This document shows, one piece after another, positions 22,446 through 32,169 of a stretch of DNA of 64,000 nt. The stretch's first letter is position 1. The number at the start of each line of letters is the position of its first letter. Location: the NCBI GenBank assembly GCA_024760905.1, contig CM045734.1, forward strand, positions 42,800,564 through 42,864,563, in the 5' to 3' direction. The position numbers were made by a program, and so were the translations under genes. This stretch comes from Plotosus lineatus. Lineage: Eukaryota; Chordata; Actinopteri; Siluriformes; Plotosidae. The notes below the pieces were generated by a model. That model was not told the origin of the DNA and did not search any database. It worked only from the letters and a program-made list of their open reading frames with translations.

Positions 22446-22604
22446 GAACAGTAAAGAGGGACAATTATATATACAGGTTGGCATAACAGAGAAATAGAGA
22501 TGGGAAGGACGTGCAGCAAGTTAGAGTGATTAAGGACAGGGTGGGGAATGTACTGACTGATGACAGAACTGTGCTGGGAAGATGGAAAGAGTACTTAATA
22601 GCTA

Positions 22605-23954
22605 ATGAATGAGGAAAATGAGAGAGAAAAAAGGGTAGAAGAGACGACTGTTGAAGACCAGGAAGTAGCAAAGATTAGTAAGGGGGCAGTGAGGAGGGCA
22701 TTGAAGAGGATGAAGAGTGGAAAGGCAGTTGGCCCTGATGACATACCGGTGGTGGTATGGAAGTGTCTAGGAGAGGTCGCAGTAGATTTTCTGGCAAGAA
22801 CATTCAACAAGGTCTTAAAGAGTGAGAGGATGCCGGAGGAATGGAGGAGAAGTGTGCTTGTGCCCATTTTTAAGAACAAGGGAGATGTGCAGAGTTGTGG
22901 CAACTACAGAGGGATAAAGTTGATGAGCCATACGATGAAGTTATGGGAAAGAATAGTGGAAGCAAGACTAAGGGCAGAGGTCAGCATTTGTGAACAACAG
23001 TTTGGTTTCATGCCAAGAAACAGCACTACATATGCAGTGTTTGCTTTGAGCATCTTAAAAGAGAAGTACAGAGAAGGTTAAAAAGAGCTGCATTGTGCCT
23101 TTGTGGATCTGGAGAAAGCATATGACAGGGTGCCGAGAGAGGAACTGTGGTATTGAATGAGGAAGTCTGGAGTGGCAGAGAAGTATGTTAGAGTGGTGCA
23201 GGACATGTCTGAGAGATGTAAGACAGTGGTGAGGTGTGCTGTCGGTGTGACAGAAGAGTTCAAGGTGGAGGTGGGACTGCATCACGGGTCAGCTCTGGGC
23301 CCCTTTTTGTTTGCTATGGTGATGGACAGGCTGACAGACAAGTTTAAACAAGATTCCCCATGGACTATGATATTTGCAGATGACTTTGTGATCTGTAGTG
23401 AGAGCAGAGAACAAGTGCAGGAAAATCTAGAGAGGTGGAGGTATGCCCTGGAAAGGAGAGGAATGAAGGTTAGCCTCAGTAAAACAGAATACATGCGTGG
23501 GAACGACAAGGACCCAATAGGAACGGTGAGGTTACAGGGAGCAGAGATAAAGAAGGTGGAGAATTTTAAGTACTTAGGCTGAACAATCCAGAGTAATGGA
23601 GAGTGTGGAAAAGAGGTGAAGAAGCATGTGCAGGCAGGTTCGAATGGTTGGAGAAATGTATCCGGTGTGATGTTTGATAGGAAGGTATCGGCAAGAATGA
23701 AAGGAAAAGTGTACAAGACGGTGTTGAGGCCAGTGGTGCTGTATGGTTTAGAAACAGTGGCCCTGGGGAAAAGACAGGAGGCAGAGTTGGAGGTAGCAGA
23801 GATGAAAATTTTGAGGTTCTCTTTGGGAGTAACGAGGCTGGATAAGATCAGGAATGAGTACATCAGAGGCACAGCATATGTTAGAGGTTTTGGAGACAAA
23901 GTCAGAGAGGCTAGATTGAGATGGTTTGGACATGTACAGTGTAGGGATAGTTAG
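22605..23954 (+). pseudogene. RTE reverse transcriptase region, broken
   Basis: Three + frames cover it: 22605-23081, 23157-23582 and 23616-23954. Landmarks are KSGKAVGPDDIPV, NYRGIKLMSHTMKLW, QFGFMPRNSTTYAVF, then a stop at 23080 just before CAFVDLEKAYDRVPRE, GSALGPFLFAMVMD, and FADDFVICSE at the catalytic box. Finally the C-terminal RWFGHVQCRDS appears, followed by a stop where other copies continue with EYIG. Three in-frame stops, for example TGA in 'tattgaatgagg' at 23154 and 'ggctgaacaatc' at 23580, show it is inactive. Confidence 0.85.
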
Positions 23955-24169
23955 TATATTGGTAGTAGTATGCTGAGGTCGGAACTACCAGGCAGAAAGC
24001 CGAGAGGAAGACCAAAGAGAAGATTTATGGATGTGGTGAAGGAGGACATGAAGGTAGTTGGACGAAGAGTAGAAGATGCAGAGGATAGGGTGAGATGGAG
24101 GCGGATGGTTTGCTGTGGCGACCCCTGAAGGGAAAAGCCGAAAGGAAAAGAAGACGAAAATAAAGAGAG

Positions 24170-24884
24170 AGAGAGAGAGATACATATCAAATGTTCTGTT
24201 TTCTGTTTTATAGATTTCCATAATAACAGCAGGAAATCTCCTATGTACTATCAGACCTTTCATCTTCCTATTTTATTCAGCTGCCCAGATGTCTTTTCAC
24301 TGCTATTGCTCGGGTGCTGTGTCAAAACACATGTTCATTAGCTACCACTCTCCCAAGGTCCTTGTTATTTTTCTAAGCCTTGATCTTGGTTGGTTTCACA
24401 TTATAGCAGTGACCTGTGGGGCATTAACACAAACACACTGCGACATACTAAGTACTGTTGTAGTCAAATCCTGGGGAAAAAAAAAAAAACAAAAAAAAAC
24501 AACAACAACAAAAAAACAGACCGACTTGTCAGTGTTCTCACAAAAAAGTTCATTACATTTGTGCATGCAGTTCAAATAATAATAAAGGACATTTGGGCAG
24601 GAGTCCACTGGTCATTATTATGGTATTTATTTACTGGTCATGTTATTTATGCTCTGCACCGTGCTATTTCATCGTATTTATGGCCCAATAATTTAACTTT
24701 GCAAATTTTCTGAATGGGAAATAAAAAACATTTTTTCTGCCGGATGAGAGCAAGCTTACTTTCACATTAACAAGAAACAAAATACACATTGTAAACAAAA
24801 CAAAGCTATACTATCCTTAACTCTATGCAAATCAAATATAAAAATAGAGCAACAAATTCATACGATCGGTTTAAATGAGGGCAG
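24170..24884. other. edil3: Intronic stretch, no gene seen
   Basis: A (GA)n run (24165-24180) and an A-rich tract (24476-24520) are the only notable features. Confidence 0.5.
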
Positions 24885-25408
24885 CATGATGGCACAGTGT
24901 TTACCTCACAGCAAAAGGCCTATGTTCAATTCCCATTCATGTTTCAGAGTGAAATCTGCCTGTTCTACCTGTGCTTTTTAATTTTTATTTTTTATTCTCC
25001 CCCTCGTAAATTTCATCATATCTAATTCCCACCTGCAAGTTTTGCCTTGCCTAATCACCATCCCTCTTTTCCGTGAGAGCTCAGTGACTTAGGTCCCATG
25101 CACTCCCAGTCAATGATGGCTACAGTCATATCAGACAATCTCCAAGTTGATAGTCATGCACCTGGTCAACGCGCGACTCAGGAGTCCTTCTCCCCGTGCT
25201 ACTGTGCTACATTAAGCTAATTGGCTGTTGCACGTTACCCCTAAGTGTGAAATTATTGTGAACGGTGGTATGCATGTTGGCCATACAGTGGTCTGGTGAC
25301 CTGTTCATGGTGTACCCCACCTTCGACCTTCGAGATGGTTAAAATGGACACCAGCCCCCCCTTCCCCCACATTCCTAATTAGGATTAAGTGGCTTACAAA
25401 GTCGATGA
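24885..25408 (+). mobile_element. SINE (family B), interrupted
   Basis: The head 'gggcagcatgatggcacag' and 'tttacctcacagc' are at left. The tail 'ttcatggtgtaccccacct' and 'cctaattaggattaagtgg' are at right. The middle holds about 200 bp of unrelated sequence. It is old and diverged. Confidence 0.5.
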
Positions 25409-26020
25409 AATTAAATATTTGGCCCAATCCTAGCTCTGTGTGGTTCAAAGTGCCTTCAATTAACTGAGTGTGACTTTATTCATCTCCAAATTGAAAGCAA
25501 CTTGAATGTCACAGACTACAGAAATATGAGCTTAACTTCTGCACACAAACCTTTTTTTCTCGCACCACTTCGTTGCGACCCATTCGCTTCTATCTTCACA
25601 TTGCAAGGTTGTACGCTATGGAAAGTACAAGAACAACAAAATCCTATGGTGCGCCAGGCATGTAGCTTGGCTGCGGCCTCTAAGATGATGAAAAGAATAA
25701 AATTCCTTCATATTATTGCTTGTGATATATTTTGGTGTTGTCAGTAATCCCAGAGTTCAGCCCATCTTTTCTCTTCACATCTTTGTTTGCTTCTTTAAAT
25801 TGTTATCCATCTCAGCACCAGAATTGAACGTGAAATCAACTATAGTGAAATGTGGTTTGTTTCACTTCAAAAGCTTTATTTGCAGTACAATTAGAAAGGA
25901 TCACAGTGAAGAATACAGACCGACAAGCAAATAAACATTCACTTTTAAATACTAGTGAACTTTATTCAACAAACGAACATTACGAAACTAAAAAGGAAGG
26001 CCTAACTCAAGAACATTATC
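25409..26020. other. edil3: Intronic stretch, no gene seen
   Basis: Short open frames (25502-25747, 25716-25934) carry no recognisable domain. I see no splice context that would make them exons. Confidence 0.5.
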
Positions 26021-28045
26021 CAGTGGTACCTCAACTAACAAATTTAATGTAGTTCAATGTCAAGCTCATAAGCCGAAAAGTTCGTTAGATGAAACAATTA
26101 TTCCCATAACAAATAACAGAAAACCAATTAATTCATTCCAACCCTCTCCCAAACTTATAGAACCTGCCACAAACATGTATATTTGACCTAATATGTTAAA
26201 GATAAGCATGTAAAAAACAATAAAACTGCAGTCGTGATGGGAGGCGCTAGCCAGTGTTCTCCCTCATGCCAATCCCAAGTCCGAATAAATGTAGAGGGTT
26301 GTGTCAGGAAGGGCATCCAGCATAAAACATGCGAGTCAAAAATACAAATACCATACCGGATCTGGAGAAAGCATATGACAGGGTGCCGAGAGAGGAACTG
26401 TGGTATTGAATGAGGAAGTCTGGAGTGGCAGAGAAGTATGTTAGAGTGGTGCAGGACATGTCTGAGAGATGTAAGACAGTGGTGAGGTGTGCTGTCGGTG
26501 TGACAGAAGAGTTCAAGGTGGAGGTAGGACTGCATCACGGGTCAGCTCTGGGCCCCTTCTTGTTTGCTATGGTGATGAACAGGTTGACACACAAGGTTAG
26601 ACAAGATTCCCCATGGACTATGATGTTTGCCGATGACATTGTGATCTGTACTGATGCCTCAGTAAAACAGAATACATGTGTGTGAACGACAAGGACTCAA
26701 GAGGAACGGTGAGGTTACAGGGAGCAGAGATAAGGAAGGTGGAGGATTTTAAGAACTTAGGCTCAACAATCCAGAGCAATAGAGTGTGAAAAAGAGGTAA
26801 AGAAGCGTGTGCAGAAAGGTTGGAATGGCTGGAGAAAAGTATCCGGTGTGATGTGTGATAGGAAGGTATCGGCAAGAATGAAAGGAAAAGTGTACTAGAC
26901 AGTCTTGAGGCCAGCGATGTTGTATGGTTTAGAAACAGTGGCCCTGGGGAAAAGACAGGAGGCAAAGCTTCCTTTTGTTTGGGAGTAACTAAGATGGATA
27001 GGATCAGGAATGAGTACATCAGAGGAACAGCGCATAGAAGAGGTTTTGGAGACAAAGTCAGAGAGGCTAGATTGCGATGGTTTGCACATGTACAGATGAG
27101 GGATAGTGAATATATTGGTAGTAGGATGCTGAGGTTGGAACTACCAGGCGGAAGGCCTAGAAGAAGACCAAAGAGAAGATTCATGGATGTGGTGAAGGAA
27201 GACATGAAGGTAGTTGATGTAAGAGAAGAAAATGCAGAGGATAGGGTGAGACGGAGGCAGATAATTCGTTGTGGCGACCCCTGAAGGGAACAGCTGAAAG
27301 GAAAAGAAGAAGATGTAAAAACAATAAATATTTCATAATAATAATACATGTACATTAACATTAATAATAATTAAAATAAATAATAATAAAAGAAGAATAA
27401 ACAATAAGCCAACTAACTCTTCCAATCATCGACTCTGGAAAAGATGTCATGTGGGCAGGCATGAGGTGCTGCGTAACAGAGACAGAGGAGAATTTTGTGC
27501 ATGTGCATGCTACGAATGCCAGTGCGGAAAGCTCCCACAAGGTCAGTGCTTCTCAAATAAAGGGGCGCGCAACGTGATGGGGCTGGCACTATGACCCTGG
27601 GGAACATGCTTTTTTACCATACTGTACTTCAATTAAGTGTAATTGCGTATCCTTTACAGTAGGTGGTAGTGGTGCTCTCACTGTGTTCCCTGTGGTGTAC
27701 GGGAAACCACCGAGCAAATGACATGACGTGCAGTAAGCACTATTTATAGTCATGCGCAGGGCGCTGGAGGGCTGTAAATGTTTTCGTTGTTTTTTTCTTC
27801 CTATAAGGGCGTCACAGAAGATAATTGAGAAACACTGCACAAGGCGTTCTCGGAGCACGGAGGAATACTTGCATATCATATATTGCAATACAGAATATGA
27901 GTCTAAACCGCCTGGAAAAGCCATTTCCCCATCAGAGCTCGTAAATCAAAATTTTGCTTGTTGGATGGGTCAGATTTTTGGTGGATCGAAGCTTGTATCA
28001 TGGAAAATTTGTTATAAGGGACACTCGTAACTTAAGGTACCACTA
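26021..28045. mobile_element. Tigger/pogo-like element with a nested RTE copy
   Basis: The left end is 'cagtggtacctcaactaac' at 26021. The right end is 'gtaacttaaggtaccacta' at 28027-28045, its imperfect complement. An internal 1.1-kb RTE copy with its own target duplication splits it at 26225-27315. Without that insert the element is about 0.9 kb, too short for a transposase, so it is non-autonomous. The CAGTGGTACCTC terminus is shared with 29604, 39380 and 52608. Confidence 0.75.
26226..27314 (+). mobile_element. Internally deleted RTE copy, nested
   Basis: The 5' UTR (26226-26358) runs into the middle of the reverse transcriptase at the shared pentamer GGATC ('ataccggatc' joined to 'tggagaaagcatatgac'). 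About 2.2 kb is missing relative to full-length RTE. A second deletion lies at 26654, where 'gatctgtactgatg' jumps to 'cctcagtaaaacag'. Flanks 'gtaaaaaacaataaa' (26210-26224) and 'gtaaaaacaataaa' (27315-27328) look like a target duplication. Remnant frames include AVGVTEEFKVEVGLHHGSAL and FADDIVICT. Confidence 0.85.
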
Positions 28046-28101
28046 TATTTGTTTTTATGTACGTCAAAAATAATAAGATATATTACTCGCATAAGCAGAC
28101 T

Positions 28102-28447
28102 GGGGCAGTGGTGGTCTAGTGGTATAGGGCGCTGGATCGCTGATCCAAAGGTTGCGGGTTCGAGTCCCACTCTCCACAGGGTTGTCACTGTCCCCCCAGT
28201 GCAGCTAACTGGGTTATCAAAGGCGAGCCATGTCTTTCACTGTCTATGGTGAGAGGCATATAAAAGAACCATCGCTGATTTTCGTAAAGAGTAGCTGCAA
28301 AGTCGTCAGCATGTTTCTCTCCCTTGCTGAAAGAGTTGTGACAGGAAGGGCATCCGACGTAAAAACCTCTGTCAAATCAAATGTGCGAATCAGATGATTC
28401 GCTGTGGCGACTCCTAAGTAAAAGGGGAAAAGCTGAAAGGAAGACAG
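28102..28447 (+). mobile_element. tRNA-derived SINE (family A), RTE-like tail, youngest copy
   Basis: A perfect 17-bp duplication 'actcgcataagcagact' (28085-28101 and 28448-28464) brackets a complete unit. The internal pol III promoter is intact: A box TGGTCTAGTGG at 28112-28122 and B box GGTTCGAGTCC at 28157-28167 fit the TRGYNNARNGG and GGTTCRANNCC consensus exactly. The tail has 'gacaggaagggcatccgac', then 'ttcgctgtggcgactcct' and 'gctgaaaggaagacaga'. This is the best type copy for the family. Confidence 0.92.
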
Positions 28448-28497
28448 ACTCGCATAAGCAGACTGCAGGCAGCAGTTAATTGCTGAGGAAATTTGAA

Positions 28498-28576
28498 GCA
28501 AACATATGCAATCATGGGGAGAACATGCAGACTCAACATAGACACACCCTTGTTAAGTTTGGGACTCAAAACCAGA

Positions 28577-28607
<31 letters not shown>

Positions 28608-28614
28608 ACACACA
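28498..28614 (-). mobile_element. SINE (family B) scrap followed by C15 and (CA)n
   Basis: 'ggggagaacatgcagactc' and 'tgggactcaaaaccaga' match the central part of family B on the - strand. A C-run and a CA run follow at 28577-28613. Confidence 0.5.
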
Positions 28615-29603
28615 AAAATAAAATAAAAATAAGTATTTTTGCACTGGGACAAAATATCTTCTGAACCGTTCAGTTCTGCAGTTAAATGTTAAATTAGAGG
28701 AGCCGACTGCAGCTGCTGCTCCTCTTTCTGGCTGTGGACAGGGTGTCTTCTACTACATAACGAGTCACACATGAGATATTGTAAATAATTTGCCCACAAA
28801 ATAGGACATGGAGGCAAATATATTAACAACCAACAGTAAATATTATGTCACAGACCTTAGAAAGTCAGTTTTTGCACTTCACTTACTTACCCCATATTGT
28901 GTGCTGTGAGAAAGGAACTCGGAGAAATGCAGTCCCCAGCTGTTTTATCACGTGCCTCCTTAATCAATATCGACAGTATTATTTTAAGACCAAAACCTGG
29001 TTTGTACTGCCACAACTCAGTAAATCTGGCCCTGTGTCTCAAGCATATTTTTGACAAAGCTGCTAAAAATCATGAGGTGGGGAAGTATTACTTTACTGTT
29101 CAACTGAAAAAAACCTTCCCAGCTAAATTAATTCTTAAGTGATTTCATGAGATTGGCATTAAACGTTGCAGGAAAGACAAAAACAAGGTTCCTTTGATGC
29201 TTTCTTGCCTTGCTCATTCTACTTGTGGACAAGAACATGATCACCACACTACCTGTGCCAGATATTCACACCCCAAAGCACATTGTCTAACAAGGTAAAC
29301 AAAGGCTACACAAAAGCTACACTTTGTAGTTTTGATTCAGGGGGTTATCATTTAAATTTTAATTGAATTCTCATTGAAAGAACTTACTGAATTGTAAACA
29401 GGGCATTAGACAACCAGGAAAGTACAAAAAGAACTAATAAGGTTCAGTGTAGTTTAGTCTTTGGTTCGGGAAATCTTAAATGGTTCGGGAAGAACACTGC
29501 AGCCATGCATTTTTGTTTGTTAACTTGGGTATTGCTTATATCATATTTTTGAACATAGTTTTGAAATAAATGCTCATAAAATTATTAAACCATCATGTTG
29601 GAC
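28615..29603. other. edil3: Intronic stretch, no gene seen
   Basis: Overlapping open frames at 28845-29142 have no recognised domain. The stretch may belong to an old DNA transposon, but I cannot show it. Confidence 0.4.
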
Positions 29604-29854
29604 TAATGGTATCTCACCTTACGCAATTAATCCGTTTCAGAGCTTTTTTCGTAACCTGCATTTTCCGTAAGTTGCACCGCATTTTACAAGTAAAACGCGT
29701 GATTCATTCCAAGGCTCCCAATACTACACCCTAAACCCTTTAAAAATTATAAAAATATACATTTTATGACCTCCTTCTGCTTCAATATCGTACCGATGGT
29801 AGACAAGTTTGGCCATATTCCTTTGTGATATCACTGGAGCCCGTTTCTTCTTCT

Positions 29855-29890
<36 letters not shown>

Positions 29891-30384
29891 CATGTTGACC
29901 ATGTCTTCTTAGCAGAATTATAATTACAAATGTTTATGGAAGGTTAAATGCCTGAGTCAAGAAATAAAGCATAAACAACAGTACCTCTGTGCTTTACACA
30001 AAAAGCATCATGGTGGATTCAGCTCTATAATAGGTAATGTGAGGTAGATGCGTTATTCCTCCTAGGCAATAGGATCCCTGTCCAAGATGGCGTCAGGTGG
30101 ACCTGTCCAAGATGACCCTCGAGTGAAGGTGACATAAACGACAGCTCAGGTGTTAGCCAATGGGAGGCCAGCGGGGCGGGATGTTTGAACGTCATTGATA
30201 GAAGAGCAGCTCATGCATAGTCCGAATGGTGCATTTTAATGTTTGAATGACACGTTTGGAGTTTTAAGATGGTGCTTTCGTAACGTGAACTTGTTTCGTA
30301 TCCTAAGACAAAAATTTTAGGAAAATTCTTTTCGTAACCTGCATTTTTTGTTTGGTGAGACTTTCGTATGGTGAGGTACCACTG
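29604..30384 (-). mobile_element. Tigger-like element, about 0.78 kb (CAGTGGTACCTC type)
   Basis: The left terminus is eroded ('aatggtatctcaccttac'). The right terminus 'ggtgaggtaccactg' is followed by TA. The interior matches 39380-40148 throughout, including 'tattcctttgtgatatcac', a (GT)n at 29858-29888 and 'gccaatgggaggccagcgg'. It also carries a decayed trace of the Tigger helix-turn-helix reading. Confidence 0.75.
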
Positions 30385-30499
30385 TATCTTGTAAACGGAA
30401 AGAACATGGTATTCACTTTAACCAGTGTTGTTGAAAAGCTTTTTAGCACTCTTGAGTTGCACATCAACAAGGTGTGTGACTACCAACCTGAAGATCACA

Positions 30500-30675
30500 A
30501 GTTCATAACCAGGTTTACATTTAGAGTGTTTGGCAAATGTTCTTATCCATGGCAACATACAATTGAGCAACTGAGGGTTAATGGCCTTACTCAAGGGCCC
30601 AACAGTGGTGATAGTGGGGATTGAACTTCAGATGAGCAATCCATTTCCTTATTCACTCAGCCACCACTGCCCTTT
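30500..30675 (-). mobile_element. SINE-like fish dispersed repeat
   Basis: The pattern 'tgttcttatccatggcaaca', 'cttactcaagggcccaaca' and 'attgaacttcagat', ending 'ccaccactgccc', is a common dispersed repeat layout in fish. The family is not assigned. Confidence 0.45.
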
Positions 30676-30712
30676 GTTGATGCCACAGCTAAGACCAGGA
30701 CTCGTTCATGCA

Positions 30713-31026
30713 TTCATTCATTTTCTGAACTACTTAATCCTAATTAGTATTACCGGTAGACTGGTGTCCATCTCAGCTGACTCAGGGTGAGGGCAAAGTA
30801 CACCCTGGACAGCTCGCAAAACCATCGCAGAAACAGCCTACTTTTAACAAAAGTCATTAATGGTTCTTTTACATGCCTCTCACCATAGATGGTGAGTGAC
30901 ATGGCCGACCTTTGATAACCTAGTTAGCTGCACTTGGGGAATTGTGACACCCTGTTAAGAGTGGGACTTTACCCCCAACCTTGGGATGAGTGATCCAGCA
31001 CCTTACCACCAGGCCACCACTGCCCT
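30713..31026 (-). mobile_element. tRNA-derived SINE (family A), L2-like tail
   Basis: The tail at left ('ctgaactacttaatcctaat', 'gtacaccctggacagctcg') and the head at right ('ccaccaggccaccactgccc') are both present. No clear duplication. Confidence 0.75.
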
Positions 31027-31322
31027 GTGACCAAGAGTCCATGGAAGCTAATTGGCTGAGCTTTCACTGGAGGGAGGGATGACATACACTCACTTCCCCT
31101 TCACTACAGCAATCAATAGCCAATGATGGGTATCTGGGAGGTCATTCGTATGAGGTGGCGGATAGTGCTTTTCCTCTAACTGTGTTCAATACACATGCAC
31201 AATACTTTGTGAAGAGGTGGGTGGTAGCATTGTATGTAGCATGTTAGCATGTTAGCATGATAATTCAGAAAATTGCAAAGCCAAAGGCCTTGTTTATATT
31301 GAGGTTGCATCCTTTTTAGAAT

Positions 31323-31622
31323 GTCTGTCTTCCTTTCGGCTTTTTCCCTTTTACTCGGGAGTCGCCACAGTGAATAATCTGATTCGCACGTTTGATTTGG
31401 CAGAGGTTTTTAAGTCGGATGCCCTTCCTGTCACAACCCTTTTTAGCAAGGGACAGAAACACGCTGACGACTTTGCAGCTACTCTTTACGAAAGTCAGCA
31501 ATGGTTCTTTTACCACACAGGGGGGGGGGGGGGCAGTGACAACCTTGTGGAGAGTGGGACTCGAACCCCCAACCTTTGGATCAGCGATCCAGCGCCCTAT
31601 ACCACTAGACCACCACTGCCCC
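31323..31622 (-). mobile_element. tRNA-derived SINE (family A), RTE-like tail, with internal deletion
   Basis: A perfect 12-bp duplication 'cctttttagaat' flanks it (31311-31322 and 31623-31634). About 60 bp of the central body is missing between 'ggttcttttac' and the G-run at 31521-31533. Confidence 0.88.
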
Positions 31623-31778
31623 CCTTTTTAGAATCAACTACAACATATTTATTTTGATACTGACCTTTGTTAGTCGCAGTTTATTGACTTTCTAAAAAAA
31701 TGTTTTCTCCAATTCTAAAAAGATTCTGAATGGACAGAGCTACCTAGCGTACCAATTTTTACACTTATCCCCCAGTTC

Positions 31779-31840
31779 AAGATGATCCGCTGTGGCGACT
31801 CCCGAGTAAAAGGGAAAAAGCCGAAAGGAAGACAGACAGC
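31779..31840 (+). mobile_element. SINE (family A) tail-only fragment, RTE-like tail
   Basis: 'gctgtggcgactcccgagta' and 'gccgaaaggaagacagac' occur without head or body. This is a severely 5'-truncated copy. Confidence 0.7.
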
Positions 31841-32169
31841 TTGTACAGAAATTAAATTATGGAACAACACCAAATACCTTTGAAAATGATCTACTAGAAC
31901 GAAAAGGGCTCATGGTCCTTGAACTTTGAATGGACACACAGACTTAACCGCTCAGAATTTTGATCTGAAACGTGGAAGGTTTTCTCCTATGGAAGTATAT
32001 TTGGTGCATTTTTGAGCAAAATCTGACATGGTGCCCATGGAACCTTTCTCAATATTGTTTGAGTTGGTCTGGACTGACCCTCCAGTACTAGACATAAAAA
32101 AATGACTGTGTGATTTGTAGGGAAAATATAGAAATAGCAAAACATATGGAATTCAGAGTTCCTTCTCCA

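Larger units (their letters stand above)
20750..24150 (+). mobile_element. Long RTE LINE copy, split by a 0.3-kb insertion
   Basis: The 5' UTR starts 'gcagccgtgaggatgggca' near 20746. The polyprotein region follows to 22153, where it breaks into foreign sequence. It resumes at 22443 with 'gttgaacagtaaagaggga' and runs through the reverse transcriptase to the 3' end 'ggcgacccctgaagggaaaa' (24117). Alignment with 15056-18208 on the opposite strand is collinear. A few codons are missing at the junction. No convincing target duplication was found. Confidence 0.88.

Noticed and set aside
28102..28180. tRNA gene at SINE heads
   Set aside because: A and B boxes are present, but the heads are fused to SINE bodies, lack a mature tRNA 3' end, recur many times and sit between target duplications.
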